A stretch of DNA of 64,000 nt from Phyllostachys edulis (Eukaryota; Streptophyta; Magnoliopsida; Poales; Poaceae). The position numbers were made by a program, and so were the translations under genes. Positions 31,830 through 42,570 of this stretch are shown here, one piece after another. The stretch is taken from NCBI GenBank assembly GCA_036346405.1, contig CM070548.1:62954877-63018876 (forward strand). The letters are read 5' to 3'. The number at the start of each line of letters is the position of its first letter. Position 1 is the stretch's first letter. The notes under the pieces were generated by a model. It did not search any database, was not told the origin of the DNA, and saw only the letters and a program-made list of their open reading frames with translations.

Positions 31830-33420
31830 TCTTGGTTAAAAAAATATATAAAAATAAAATCAATTATTTAATTTCTTGGTTTTAAAGTCAAAAAGAAAAT
31901 TTATTGAGTTTTATGGATTTTCTTTGAATTTAAAGTTAAAAAGGAAAATTTAAGTAATTTCTGAAATTTTCTGGAATTTTAAAAGCTTTTCTCTAATTAT
32001 TTCAAAGCCAAAATAAATTATCTACAAAATTAAATACCAAATATAAGTTGGAAATATTTTATTTAAGTCCAAAATGTCTTTGATAATTTCTGTGAATTTT
32101 GCTAGAATTTGTTGGATTTATTTTGCTATTTTGTAAAGCTATTTTGTTTTACCAGATTTTTTTTAATTGCTAAATCAAATTAAATACTCAATCAGTCTTT
32201 GGGCCTAAACCTCCTCAACCCAACCCAAATCCCATGCGTGCAAGACCTCCTCTCTCGACAATGAGACCCACCGTCGGTCCTCACCTCCACCACGATGCGT
32301 GCATATTTAACAGCAACCAATCTCAACCGTTAGATCTAAATCAAACGGCCTAGTCATCCCGCTTCAATCGCTTCGCCCGCGCGTTCCATCTCCAAACCCT
32401 CCAACCGTTAGATCGAAAATGAACGGTCCGATCTTGATGGAGCGTTCGAAACGGTCCGAACGTTTCAACGAGGAGGACCGTTCGATTTCAATTGAATGGC
32501 CCGATCTTGATATCATCTTCAGACGGTCCGAACATTCAAATCGGTGTGGACCGTCTGATCTAAATCGAACGGCCCGCTCAGCCCGCTCCTCCCGCGCGTT
32601 TTAACTTCAATCCATTTCGACCGTTGGATCAAGATTTAACGGTTCGATCAAGATTAGATGTTCAGACGGTCCGAACGTCACAATTAATGTGGACCGTCCG
32701 ATCAAGATTGGACGGCCTCGATCAAAGTTTCCGTTCGGAGCAGTCCAAACGTCTCAACCATTATAGACCGTCTGATTTAAATCTAACGGTCCGGACACCA
32801 CCCGTTACTTTCCTATTTCTTTCCTGTCGCTGCCAAGTGGGGCCCGCTCAAGCCACGTCACCTTCATCTCCGTTCAAGCTTTTCGCGTCCGCCATTTTCG
32901 CCGATTCGGAGCTTTCCAAAAAGCCATCAAAACGTGAATCAATTCCTTTGATTTCGCATGCGTTAAGCACCCCGCGTCAATCCACACCCGTCACGGCCCT
33001 CTCCCTTCCATCTCTGGCCCCAAATCCCGTTGATTTCGCCATTAACGCCGCACGGCCTTCGTGCTCTCCATGCCACCTCGACCACGCCCGCACCCTATAT
33101 AATGGAGCCCTAGGACCGCCGTAGCCTCCTCATCTTAGTTCCGCCACCCACATAACCCCTAACCCCTCGAGCTCGTCGGAATTTGAAGATCTTCGCCGCC
33201 GGCCAAGGTTGCTTCAAACTCCGATTGCGTCGCCGTCAAGCCCGTTCCGCCCCTTTCGTCCACACCTCTGGCTTCGCAACATCACCGTGAAGCTCGTGCG
33301 TGCACTCACTTGGCTTGGGGATCACCGGAGCATCTACTTCGCCGTCGACCGAACCTCACCACTGCCAAAGCTCGTCGCCGATGACCAAAACGCTGTGCCC
33401 CTTCGCCGCAAGGTATAGGA
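31830..33420 (+). other. Chromovirus-LTR-like region inside CACTA-1
   Basis: AT-rich start (31830-32200), then repeats of the type GGACCGTCCGATCTAGATT with AACGGTC (32330-32800), then GC-rich sequence with a TATA box (CCTATATAATGG, about 33094) and a leader-like stretch to 33420. This order resembles the U3 and R parts of Tekay-type LTRs in this window. No LTR ends were found, so it is probably a fragment. Confidence 0.45.
32330..32800 (+). repeat. Degenerate repeats with GACCGTC/GAACGGTC inverted words
   Basis: Six to eight copies of words such as CGGTCCGAACG, GGACCGTCCGATC and AAATCTAACGG at 40-60-bp spacing. Many are partly palindromic. Confidence 0.65.
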
Positions 33421-33527
33421 CCGCGTTCAGCATCGTTCCCTCATTCTTTTGAGCCCACCCTCGCTCCTCGCCGTGGCGCGTAGCACCGGCGAGGCTTTCA
33501 CCGGAGCTCTACCGCTCACGGGCCTAC

Positions 33528-33717
33528 TTAACCCAACGGTTGTAACCGTCAGTAAAATGTATTTTACTGAGAGTTTTATTATAACCGTCAGGAAATTTGG
33601 AATTTTCCCGAGGGAGTTAGTATTCCCGTGACCAAAATAGTAAAACTTGATGATGCGTTCTTGGGCCCGTCGGCAAAAAATTCATAGCCGTTAGGTTTGT
33701 TCTGCTTTCTAGTAGTG
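33528..33717 (+). repeat. CACTA-1 right terminal and subterminal region
   Basis: GTAACCGTCAG-type words at 33540 and 33585, then CCCGTCGGC and GCCGTTAGG, ending TTTCTAGTAGTG at 33717. Confidence 0.85.
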
Positions 33718-34023
33718 ACTGTACTATTAGACATGTAGGAATCCATGCTGATCTTAGGTCTAAGGATTATACATCATCATTGCATGAGACCAACAGACGA
33801 CACATAAAATCATAACAATCTCAACAGTGTCTCAAGGTGGGTCAATCCAACCCCACGTTCTCTAACATGTGTTCACATTATTAATTCGATATCCCTACAT
33901 CCATGACCGGTGAAACATGGTCATCAATCAATACATGTGTTGGTTGATAAGTCACTAGTGTTCTAACCAGTGACATCTGACTAGGGATAATTTTACAATG
34001 ATATCACATAAGTTAAAAGAGCT

Positions 34024-37000
34024 TGTAACGTCCCAAAATTTGGTTTTGCAAAAATATTTTGAGTAGTTTAGGTCCCTGGAAAAAATTTCACCAATTTTAT
34101 TTGAATTAATAAAGCTTAATTGGGAATTTCCTAAATTCAAAATATTTAATTTGACTAATCTAAACATCAATTAAATAAAAACCTGTGTTATTTGGCTCCC
34201 TTGTGTTCCAACGAATTTTTTGAGATTTTTTTCAGATTTATTTGCTATTTATTTGGTCTCCTTGATTTTAGGCTCTTTCTTTATTCCGAAAATCCTTCCT
34301 TTTTCTCTCTCCTCTCAGCTACTATAGTACTGTACATGGTTACTATTCATCTTCGATCCCCTGCCGAACAGCAAGAGTACAGAACCAAACTATTGCTCCC
34401 GTGCATATCTCATATTTCCAAAAATCATATCTCCCTCTACGGTGCATATAAAAGCAAATCGTTCGCGTCCAAACGTCCGTCTTGATCTCCTCTCCCAATC
34501 CCCCAAATTGGTTTCCCTGAATCGATCTATTTTCGTTGCCATTGGTAAAAAACCGAGCTCCAACCAAAGGTCTTCTCCGACGAGTTGCGCCTTCATCCGA
34601 CATTCCCCGGCTGAACCATTTGCGGCGTTGTGTTCGTGTCGTCGTGTTCTACGTCATGCTTCCATTCCCTTCGCCCGAAGATCACTGGAGCACCATCGGC
34701 CATGTTGAGCCATGACACTGAAATGTGTACGTCGAGTGCCACTCCTCCTCGGTGAGTTTTCCAAAATCCAATTGCGTCACCTCATGCCCCTCATCAATAC
34801 CTATTTTTCTCATCTTTTGGATTCAAGTTTCATCCACCGTGCATCGAGAATCAAGCATTCTCTCCCCTCTTGTACGCCTCCCTTCTTCGGCCAATTACTC
34901 CGCAACCGTTGATCCCCTGCCTTCAACTCCACCACCGCTGGGTTCGCATCGCCGTGTTCTACGCCGTGCTCACCTCCCTTTCTGCAAAGCATTGCCTGAA
35001 GTGGTACGCGCCCGTGAGGCCACCGCCGTTGCCATTCTTCGCCTCGCTGCAAGCGCATGGTGCCGATTCTTGATGTCTGGACCGCGTCACCACCTCCGTC
35101 TCGTCGTGGCCATTCTGTTTTGCCCATTTGTTGGAGTTGATTTGCCTTTGTTTGTCGTCGACGCCATGACCCATGAACTAGCCACGTGCTCTGTTCCTAT
35201 AGCATGTTTTTGGTTCGGTTCCTATTGATGCATTCTGTGCGTGTCATGTCAGCCGCACCTCTATCCTCTACGCTTATTTTCTCTGTTCTTTGTTAATCCT
35301 TTCTATCTATGATGATAGACCCCATGTGTCATGCAAGAAAATATATTCCTTCCCATTTACATGTGGACCCCACATATCATCCTCCCAATTAAAAATCCTA
35401 ATTATTTTCTCTCACTAACATGTGAGTCCCGCATGTCAGTCAACTCTTGGTAAACCCTAGTTCATGAGCTTGGTCCACCATGGACTAGCATCTCTCTGTG
35501 GACCTAGTCCATAGACCAGTGGCCCACATGTCAACCCCTAATTCTATTTTTGGGAAATAATTTAATTCTTGAAAAAAATCATTTTATCTTATTGGTCCTA
35601 CATGTCACTCTCTCTACCTTTTTCTGGAATTATTTTAATTCTAGAAATTCATAAATATCAGCAGGTCCCACCTGTCATACACTTAGCCAATTACCAATAT
35701 TTACGAAATAGAATATTCTGGGAATATTCCGTAGACCCCACATGTCAGTTTCTCTCACCATTTTCCTTTTTCGTCATTTCATGTGAATTTCAATCTTCCG
35801 AGAGTCCGTTCTTTCTCATACGAACTTCGATTGAACCCATTCAAGTTTCTAAATTCATATAAATTCATTATCTACCTTCCAGTACCATTCAATGTCAATT
35901 TGGAGTTTATTTGATTTGTCTTTTTGAATTTTGTTTATTTTACGCTTTTTTTTCTTGTTAGACGTTGAAGTCCTGGAATCATCCAAAGGAGCTGAAGATC
36001 AAGGAAGTAGAAGATTGAAGATAAAATAATATCATAATTGCTATAGCAAGGCAAGTTATACCTTTGATCATATTGAATCCAGTTTTCAAAAGCTACTTTG
36101 ATTCAAATTACGGCATTCTACTTTAAGTATTTATTTAAATGTTTTTGGGTTTAGTTATTAATCCAATTTATTATATCCACCTTGTCTATTGTTATGTCAT
36201 AATATTTTGTCACCCTATTGATTCATTATTTAGTTCGTATTATTGTAGCACCAACGTGGGTTGGTTAGATACGAGTAGTGTGCTTTGCCATGCCACGAGT
36301 CATCATTTCATGTGAGTTGCAAATATGAATCTGACTAAGTGATTATGGAACTTTATGATAAAACTGTGTGCACTGTGTGTCATTACTTGTTGGTGGCATA
36401 TGTTGCACTTAATCAATAGGGTGGGAAAAGATTTAGAGTGAGGTAAGTGGTGGATACTGTGTGACATGGTGGGCTGTGTGAATGGGAACGTTAATCTGTG
36501 TGGCATAGTTAGAATTTGGAAGTCTTGCCTTGGTCAATTAAGGACTTAACTTTTGTGTGCCATTGAACTAGGCCTTCGTACAACCACATGCCTGATGGGA
36601 CGGGCCTAACTTAGTAAGTTATGGATTCTTGACATTGATTGCTTAGGTAGTAGGTTGGGCTGTGTGAAAGGGTAGAGGTGTGTACTACCAGGTCGTCGCA
36701 TCGCGGGACGGTTCGCCGCTTCCCTGTCCAACGGTGTGTGTTATGCCAAAGCACTGTGTTTGGGTTGGTATGAAGGTAAAGCACACTGGGAGTAGCAATA
36801 TTTGAGAAGAAGTTTCTAAAAGGTTTTGTTGTGATCAGCTCCGTACAAGTTGATTGCATCTTGTGGGTAAAGTGTACAACCTTTGCAGAGTGTTAAACAA
36901 TCTATTCGAATAGTCATGTCCACGGTCATGGACATACTCGGGGATTTCACACGAGGGTTAGATTTTCATAAAACCAATTGGGAAGGGACAGTTGTGTGAT

Positions 37001-37597
37001 TTAAGTCATATGGCTGTGTGAAAGAATTTGTTTAGGCTTTGTGTCCTTCATGAAAATAAATTGTTAAATTATTATTATTTATTTTTTTTGAATTACGTTT
37101 TCAATCTATTATTCATATTCAATTGAAAATATTGCATTTCTGCAAAAGAACCACAGAAGCCATTCCTTTGGAATAAGCCATCATGTATACATTGCATTTT
37201 ATGGTATGACTTGCGAGTACGGTTGTGTGCTCATGCTTGCTATAATCAATCAACAAAAGTGGAGGAATTGTCAGTCGGCAAGGTCTACTTCAAGGATCAT
37301 GGACAACTAGATCGCGCTACCCCAGCCGATTGCCTGTGGGCATATGGATGGGCTTCGCTGAAGTTATTCTGTTACGTTCCGCTGCAGCTTAATTGAGCTA
37401 TTCGCCTTCTGAGGCATTAATTGTAAGCTTTGACCTTAAGGTCTTTACTCTGATATTTATTGTTATTTGCCTATTTATTAGTCATCTTTGTATATGGAAA
37501 TGATATTTTATCGATGTTGCCACTGTGTGCACTATCGTGATCCTAGACTAGTGCAGTATACACAGAGGGTTCAGAATTGCATTTTTGGGTCCCGATA
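34024..37597 (+). mobile_element. Tekay solo LTR (3.6 kb) inside Angela-minus
   Basis: Starts TGTAACGTCCCAAAATTTGG at 34024 and ends TTTTTGGGTCCCGATA at 37597, where the normal terminal CA has become TA. Target duplication is GAGCT (34019-34023) and GGGCT (37598-37602). Angela-plus has GAGCT at this place, so the right copy has mutated. TATA box TATAAAA at 34447-34453. Its second half is collinear with the LTRs of Tekay-B (for example AAGGCAAGTTATACCTTTGA at about 36050). No internal region is present, so it is a solo LTR. Confidence 0.88.
34447..34453 (+). promoter_or_regulatory. TATA box of Tekay solo LTR
   Basis: GCATATAAAAGC, followed by a pyrimidine-rich leader-like stretch. It lies about 420 bp into the LTR. 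Confidence 0.55.
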
Positions 37598-37739
37598 GGG
37601 CTTCACCAACAAGTCACATACTTGTCAATCTTATAACCAATGATTCATCCAAAGAACAGAATAATATTTATTCAATAACTCATAAACATAGATGTGATAC
37701 AATCATCTCCATGATTGCCTCTAGGGCATATTAGCAACA

Positions 37740-38275
37740 GGTGCAAGGGAGGACGTGGCGGCTGCCGCGCAAGCAATGACTGGGCTTGACACGGGGCTAC
37801 CACATGGCCAAAGGTGGTGACATGGCGACGAGGTGGAGGTGATGTGGGCGACCACATCAGTGAAAAGCCGGCGGTGGCTTAGGTGCGGAGCTCGCCGACG
37901 CTATGTGCCACGGCGAGGGTCGGTGAGGGCACCAAAAGGGAGGTACGAGTGAGGCAAACCTAGTGCTTGTGGTTCCGGCGACGAAGCGCAAGGAGATGGC
38001 CGGCGATGAGGAGAACAAACGATAGTGGCGACGGCGGTTGATGGCGGCGGCAATACTCTAGTGGGGCTCCAGCGAAGATCGAGGGGGCACGGGGTCGAAC
38101 ACAGCGAGGCGAAGCTAGGGGTGGAGACAGTGGTGGCGAAGGACCTTTGACGGCGGTGCAATCATCGGTGGAAGAAGCTTCGACAGAGTGGTTTCTATGG
38201 TGAAATACGATGAGCACAGAGGGAGAGGGAAGAAGGGAATGGGGGAAAGGAAAGAGGTGGAGGGGCGCATGGAGC
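37740..38275 (-). mobile_element. Tekay-A 5' LTR, piece 3 (transcribed part)
   Basis: GC-rich on the minus strand and at first looks like the start of a host gene. After removing Angela-plus it follows a TATA box at 39852-39846 and leads into the other Tekay-A LTR pieces, in the same order (TATA, pyrimidine-rich leader, GC-rich part) as in the Tekay solo LTR. The ORFs here (for example 38161-37901) have no recognisable domain. Confidence 0.6.
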
Positions 38276-39836
38276 TGTTGGAAATATGCCCTAGAGGCAA
38301 TCATAGAGATGATTATATTTCATTATGTTCACAATATTTGATAATATGTTCCTTGAATGAATCATCAGTCATGAAGATTAACGAGTGTGTGACTTGTTGG
38401 TGAAGCTCTTTTTAACTTATGATGATGTCGTTCTAAAAGTATCCTCGGTCGAAAGTCACCGGTGGAACACTAGTGACTCTCGACCAAAGACATGTATTGA
38501 TTGATGACCACGTTTCACGGTCATGGATATAGGGATATCAAATCAATAATGTGGACACGTGTTAGAGAACATGGTGTTGGATAAGACCCACCTTGAGACA
38601 CTATTGAGATTGTTATGATTCTATGTGTCGTTAGTTGGTCTCAAGCAATGATGATGTATAATCCTTAGACACGAGATCAAGATGGTTTCCTACATGTGTA
38701 ATAGCACTCTTAGGGGTTGCCAAACGCCGCTCAATCGGGTGGTTATAAAGGTAGCTTTCGGGTATGCTATGAAACATGCAGAGGGATGTGACTGGTGGGA
38801 TATGGATTTGCCCTCCTAAACATAACAGAGAGATATCTCGGCCCTCAAGTGGTCGGATAAAGAAAGTGCATGGCCATGCCCTTTGGTGGTCAAGAGTTCG
38901 ACCACATAAGGTTATCCGATACTCGATCAACAAAGCATTGAGCAGTCCATGGATGACACAACATCTCACAGGTTCAACCAGATATCGTGAGGCAAAGGGA
39001 GAATACATGAGAAGGTGGCTTAGTTCGACCCGACTCACGGATTGTCGTATGGAGATACAAGCAAGTCGTGATCGGTCGAACGTAATCCGAGTGGTGAAAC
39101 CAAGTCGTAAGGAGTTACGAGTTGGTCGTGATCGAATCTGGCCGGTCAGATAGAGATAGGACACAGTCGTAAGTGATGAGGACCTGATCGTAGATCATAT
39201 TGCATTAAGGTTCGTCCGATATAATTTGTGTGTATTCGGAATCGTTATGTCCTCGCTAGGAACCGCTTCGACTCGTGGCGGAAAGGGTTTCCGAGTCACA
39301 ACCGAACTACACATGAACCTAACGGGTCACACACTTAACAGGTTGGAACAAACCAAGACGAATCTGATTAAATAGCGTGTTTGGATAGGATCCATCACGG
39401 GGCACTATATAAGGAGATACATGAGGCTGTTGGGAAGATAGAGTTGGACGTGAGTTGCCCTACCGAAACCCTAGCCGCCATCTTCTTGAGAGCCTCCCCG
39501 TGCGATTTGGTGCTAGCACACCGGCGTACGGTTGTTCCTTCCCTGGACGTGTGGATACCATAGAGGCGCTTCTACGTTGTTGCGCTTAAGGACGATCCGC
39601 GATCTTCGCAAGGAACTGTGGAGGTGCTGGAGGAGACGATCAACCAACGAAGACGCTGGACGATCGACTACGACCAAGACATCGACAACTCTCTTCGTCG
39701 GACCAGTCCGCCCGACACTTCTTCCGCTTGCTCTGGCGTCTAGTGGTAACGATCTGTGATCATCTTTTGCTTGGCTTCTGGTTTACGTGGTAGAAATTTT
39801 GTTTTGTCGCTATCGTAGCCTACCCGTATCCCAACA
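38276..39836 (+). mobile_element. Angela-plus: copia solo LTR
   Basis: 1561 bp, starts TGTTGGAAATATGCCCTAGA and ends CCTACCCGTATCCCAACA. Target duplication is GGAGC (38271-38275) and GCAGC (39837-39841), one mismatch. TATA box TATATAA at 39406-39412. Collinear with the three pieces of Angela-minus. The two overlapping ORFs inside (39164-38631 and 38776-39153) are LTR sequence with no domain. Confidence 0.9.
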
Positions 39837-39841
39837 GCAGC

Positions 39842-39945
39842 TCCCTTTTATAGGGGCCAAGGAGGAGCGGCTGAGGCGTTGCATAGCTCAGCAACGGTCA
39901 GCTCGGAGCGACATGAGCGAGCGCGCGGGCGGTGTGCCAGGTAGC
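39842..39945 (-). mobile_element. Tekay-A 5' LTR, piece 4, with TATA box
   Basis: Minus strand: a GC-rich U3 part and the TATA box CTATAAAAGG (39853-39845). Angela-plus inserted a few bases downstream of the TATA box. To the right the LTR stops abruptly at about 39945, where GypTat-3 gag sequence begins, so the U3 start is lost. Confidence 0.55.
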
Positions 39946-40640
39946 ACGAGGCAGGGAGTCTGAAGTAGAAGGATAATAGAGGATATCGCTTTAAATCCTC
40001 CATCTACCATCTCCGAGCTCTCCAAGATGGCCAATTGATATGTGACTGTTGCTGAAGCAGTCAATTGGAACAAAATAATCGATTGAGAAGACAAAATTCC
40101 TCAAGAAGCAGGAGAAAGTAGCAACAAGAAGGATAAAAAGACAAAGAAATCCAAGAACAAGACTAAAGGCCAGAAGCCTCAAGCCAACAGTTTCAAGGAA
40201 GTCTTGGTTGTAAGCGATAAGGAGCCTCAGAGTTCCAAGCCACACTCCAATCAGGGAAAGGGCAAACACCCTAAACGAAAGAGCGACAAGCCTAGGTGGT
40301 GTCCTTTCCATAAAAAGGAAGGACACGACCTTCGCAATTGCCGAGGTTTGCAACGAAAGCTCGAGGACTATTATACCAGCAAGGGACCGCCTCCTACACT
40401 CGAGGAGGTAGGACAGACAAGTGGTCGAAAGCAGTCGAATGACGATGAGGAGATGCCATTCCAGGATCCAAAGCACACCATCGACCATATTTATGGGGGA
40501 TCTTCAGCATACGAGTCAAAGCGACAAATTAAGGATGTCGAACGCGAGGTAAACTCCATAGACTCTCATTTAGTCAATAAATTACCAAAATGGTCGGAAG
40601 TTACTATCTCTTTCGAGATAGGTGACTGTCTGATCCCTTC
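39946..40640 (+). pseudogene. gag: GypTat-3 gag, C-terminal part with CHHC knuckle
   Basis: Begins inside gag and is open from about 40135 apart from earlier stops. A Lys-rich stretch leads to WCPFHKKEGHDLRNC (about 40297-40341), a CX2HX4HX4C knuckle typical of Tat-type gag and different from the CCHC of chromoviruses. It continues RGLQRKLEDYY and PFQDPKHTIDHIYGGSSAYE. The knuckle would bind element RNA. The N-terminal capsid region is absent. Confidence 0.8.
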
Positions 40641-41180
40641 TACTCAACCAGGTCGGTTCCCAATCGTGGTCGAGCCCACCATCAACAACTGTCGAGTAAA
40701 TCGAGTGTCAGTTGATGGTGGTAGTTCGTTAAATATTTTATTTACGAGTGCCTTGGATGAGATGCAAGTACCTCGGACTAGGGTAAAATTTTGTACGATA
40801 CTCATTCCCTGGGATCGTACCAGGGTCTTCGGCCAAAACAATTAGTCAAGTTTCTTTGCCTGTAATGTTTGGTTTTCCAAACAACTTAATGGCATATAAA
40901 ATCTCGTTTGATGTGGTCGATTTTGACATGGCATATAACTTCATATTCGGACGACCAACTTTAGCTCGATTCCTAATGGCTGCTCATTATGGTTATCAAT
41001 GTCTTAAGATGCCAGGTTCCAAAGGAGTGATCATAGTTCGTTGTGATAGAAAGATGTCGCTTACGTGCGACCGTCGATCCCTCGAGATGGTTGGCCAGAT
41101 ACCAACTCGAGAAGCAAGCAAGGCGCAGCCTTCGACCAAGCAGTCGAAGCCTAAAGCTGCACCGAATCCGAACGACTAGG
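40641..41180 (+). pseudogene. GypTat-3 aspartic protease, broken
   Basis: PIVVEPTINNCRVNRVSVDG with GSSLNILF at about 40660-40745 keeps the DGG active-site loop, in the same open frame as gag (40204-40845). A one-base change of frame near 40790-40845 is followed by ISFDVVDFDMAYNFIFGRPT at about 40896-40956. The domain ends near 41180; the linker to reverse transcriptase is cut by LTR-X at 41336. Confidence 0.82.
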
Positions 41181-42570
41181 TCAAAAAGTTCCCCTGGATC
41201 CAAAGGAGACTTCGAAGACTATTCGCATCAGGGATACTTCTGACCCCAAATAGGAAGACGCCCTCATCACCTTCCTCCAAGCTAACGTAGATATCTTTGT
41301 GTGGCAAGCATCCGACATGCCCAGAGTCCCTAGGAATGTAAGATCGAGGAGGCCGACTAGAGGGGGGGGTGAATAGGCGGTTTTAAAAACTTCTTTTGTT
41401 AAAACTGAGTTTTATGCGGAATTGTAAATCAATTCGGTTTTGCACAATTAAAGCCTAAATCAACTAGTCTTTACTAAGTGCACCAACAACAAGAGACTAT
41501 ATAAAAGATAGCAATCATACAAATACAAGGAATGTAAATTGCAATATAGTAAAGCACAAAAATGCAAACCACGATGACACAATGATGTTTTACTGTGGTG
41601 TTCGGAAACTTGCCGATTTCCCTAATCCACGTTGAGGTAAGCCCAAACTAATTGGACCGGATCCACAAATTAAGCCAAACACCTCCGAGGTAAGTCCAAC
41701 CACTTGGACCGGTTCCAACACGAACCAACACCTCGATCCACTAGGGGTTGCTCTTTCTCCACTTCGGAGATGGCGAGCACCAAGCCACTCACAAACGCCC
41801 GGGTCTTCTCACAACCTTCTTTGAGAAGATCACCGAACCATGACGCCTCCACACCGTCTAGGTGTCGGCAAACACCAAGAGAAACAAGTCAAAGACTCTC
41901 ACTTAAATGAATCAAGTGTCTAAGCTCAAGTGGATACTCAATCCACTACCTAATGCAACACATGCACTTAGGGTTTGCTCTCAAAGCTCACTAAGTGCAA
42001 CACATGCACAAAAGAGAGGATAGGGCTTGCTCTTAGCTCAAGAGAATAGAATGGGGGCTCAACTGCCCTCCCATAACTGGCTAAGGTGAGTATTTATAGC
42101 CCACACACAAAACTAGCCATTGGGGGAAAAGCTGCTGAAAAATCAACACGAGCAGTAGTATCGCCATTCATCGGCCGGTACTACCGCACCTCCACTAACA
42201 CACAGTAACAGCTATAACAAAACCCCTGAAATAGTCATTGGAAATGCAGCACGGTACTACCACCAAGTAATACGCGGTAGTTCATCTCTCCGGTAGTTCC
42301 GATCCACAACCGCGGTACTACTACTTCCACTCGAGGACCAAAAGTTGTCCTTACTGGAAATAACGTACCGCTCACAAAATCAGATATACCGGGGTGCGGT
42401 AGTTCCGCCAAGCAAACGTGGTACTACTACGACATGGAAGTTCCGCCACCAAGCTCCGGTACTACCGCACTCAGGGTTAGCAACCAATCTCAATATGGTG
42501 CCTTACTGGAAAAGACGTACCACCAACTAATCTTCGGTCCGACCGAGTTGCGGTAGTTCCGCACCACAAC

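Larger units (their letters stand above)
24536..33717 (+). mobile_element. CACTA-1: 9.2-kb CACTA DNA transposon with captured gene exons
   Basis: Left end CACTACTCCAAACAGCAC at 24536; right end, on the minus strand, CACTACTAGAAAGCAGAAC at 33717. The 3-bp target duplication is ACT at 24533-24535 and 33718-33720. Across it the Angela LTR is restored in agreement with Angela-plus. Both ends are rich in short subterminal repeats around CCGTCA and GACGG, as in CACTA elements, where they bind transposase. I find no transposase. The interior holds exons of host genes on the minus strand (25500-28037), several tandem repeats and LTR-derived sequence. It is therefore a non-autonomous, gene-capturing CACTA element. 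Confidence 0.9.
23424..37739 (-). mobile_element. Angela-minus: copia solo LTR split by two later insertions
   Basis: The minus strand starts TGTTGCTAATATGCCCTAGA at 37739 and ends GCCTACCCGTATCCCTTCA at 23424. Target duplication GGTGC is perfect (23419-23423 and 37740-37744). Three pieces make up the LTR: 37739-37603, 34023-33721 and 24535-23424, about 1.55 kb in total. They are collinear with Angela-plus (38276-39836). The start is that of the BARE-1/Angela family. There is no primer site or coding region, so it is a solo LTR left by recombination. TATA box at about 23846-23839. Confidence 0.9.

Noticed and set aside
37740..38304. Start of a host gene with TATA box on the minus strand
   Set aside because: After removing Angela-plus, the order TATA box, pyrimidine-rich leader and GC-rich part matches the layout of Tekay LTRs in this window, and the flanking pieces are Tekay-A LTR.
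38631..39164. 177-codon ORF on the minus strand and 125-codon ORF on the plus strand
   Set aside because: Both lie entirely within the Angela-plus LTR, overlap each other and have no known domain.
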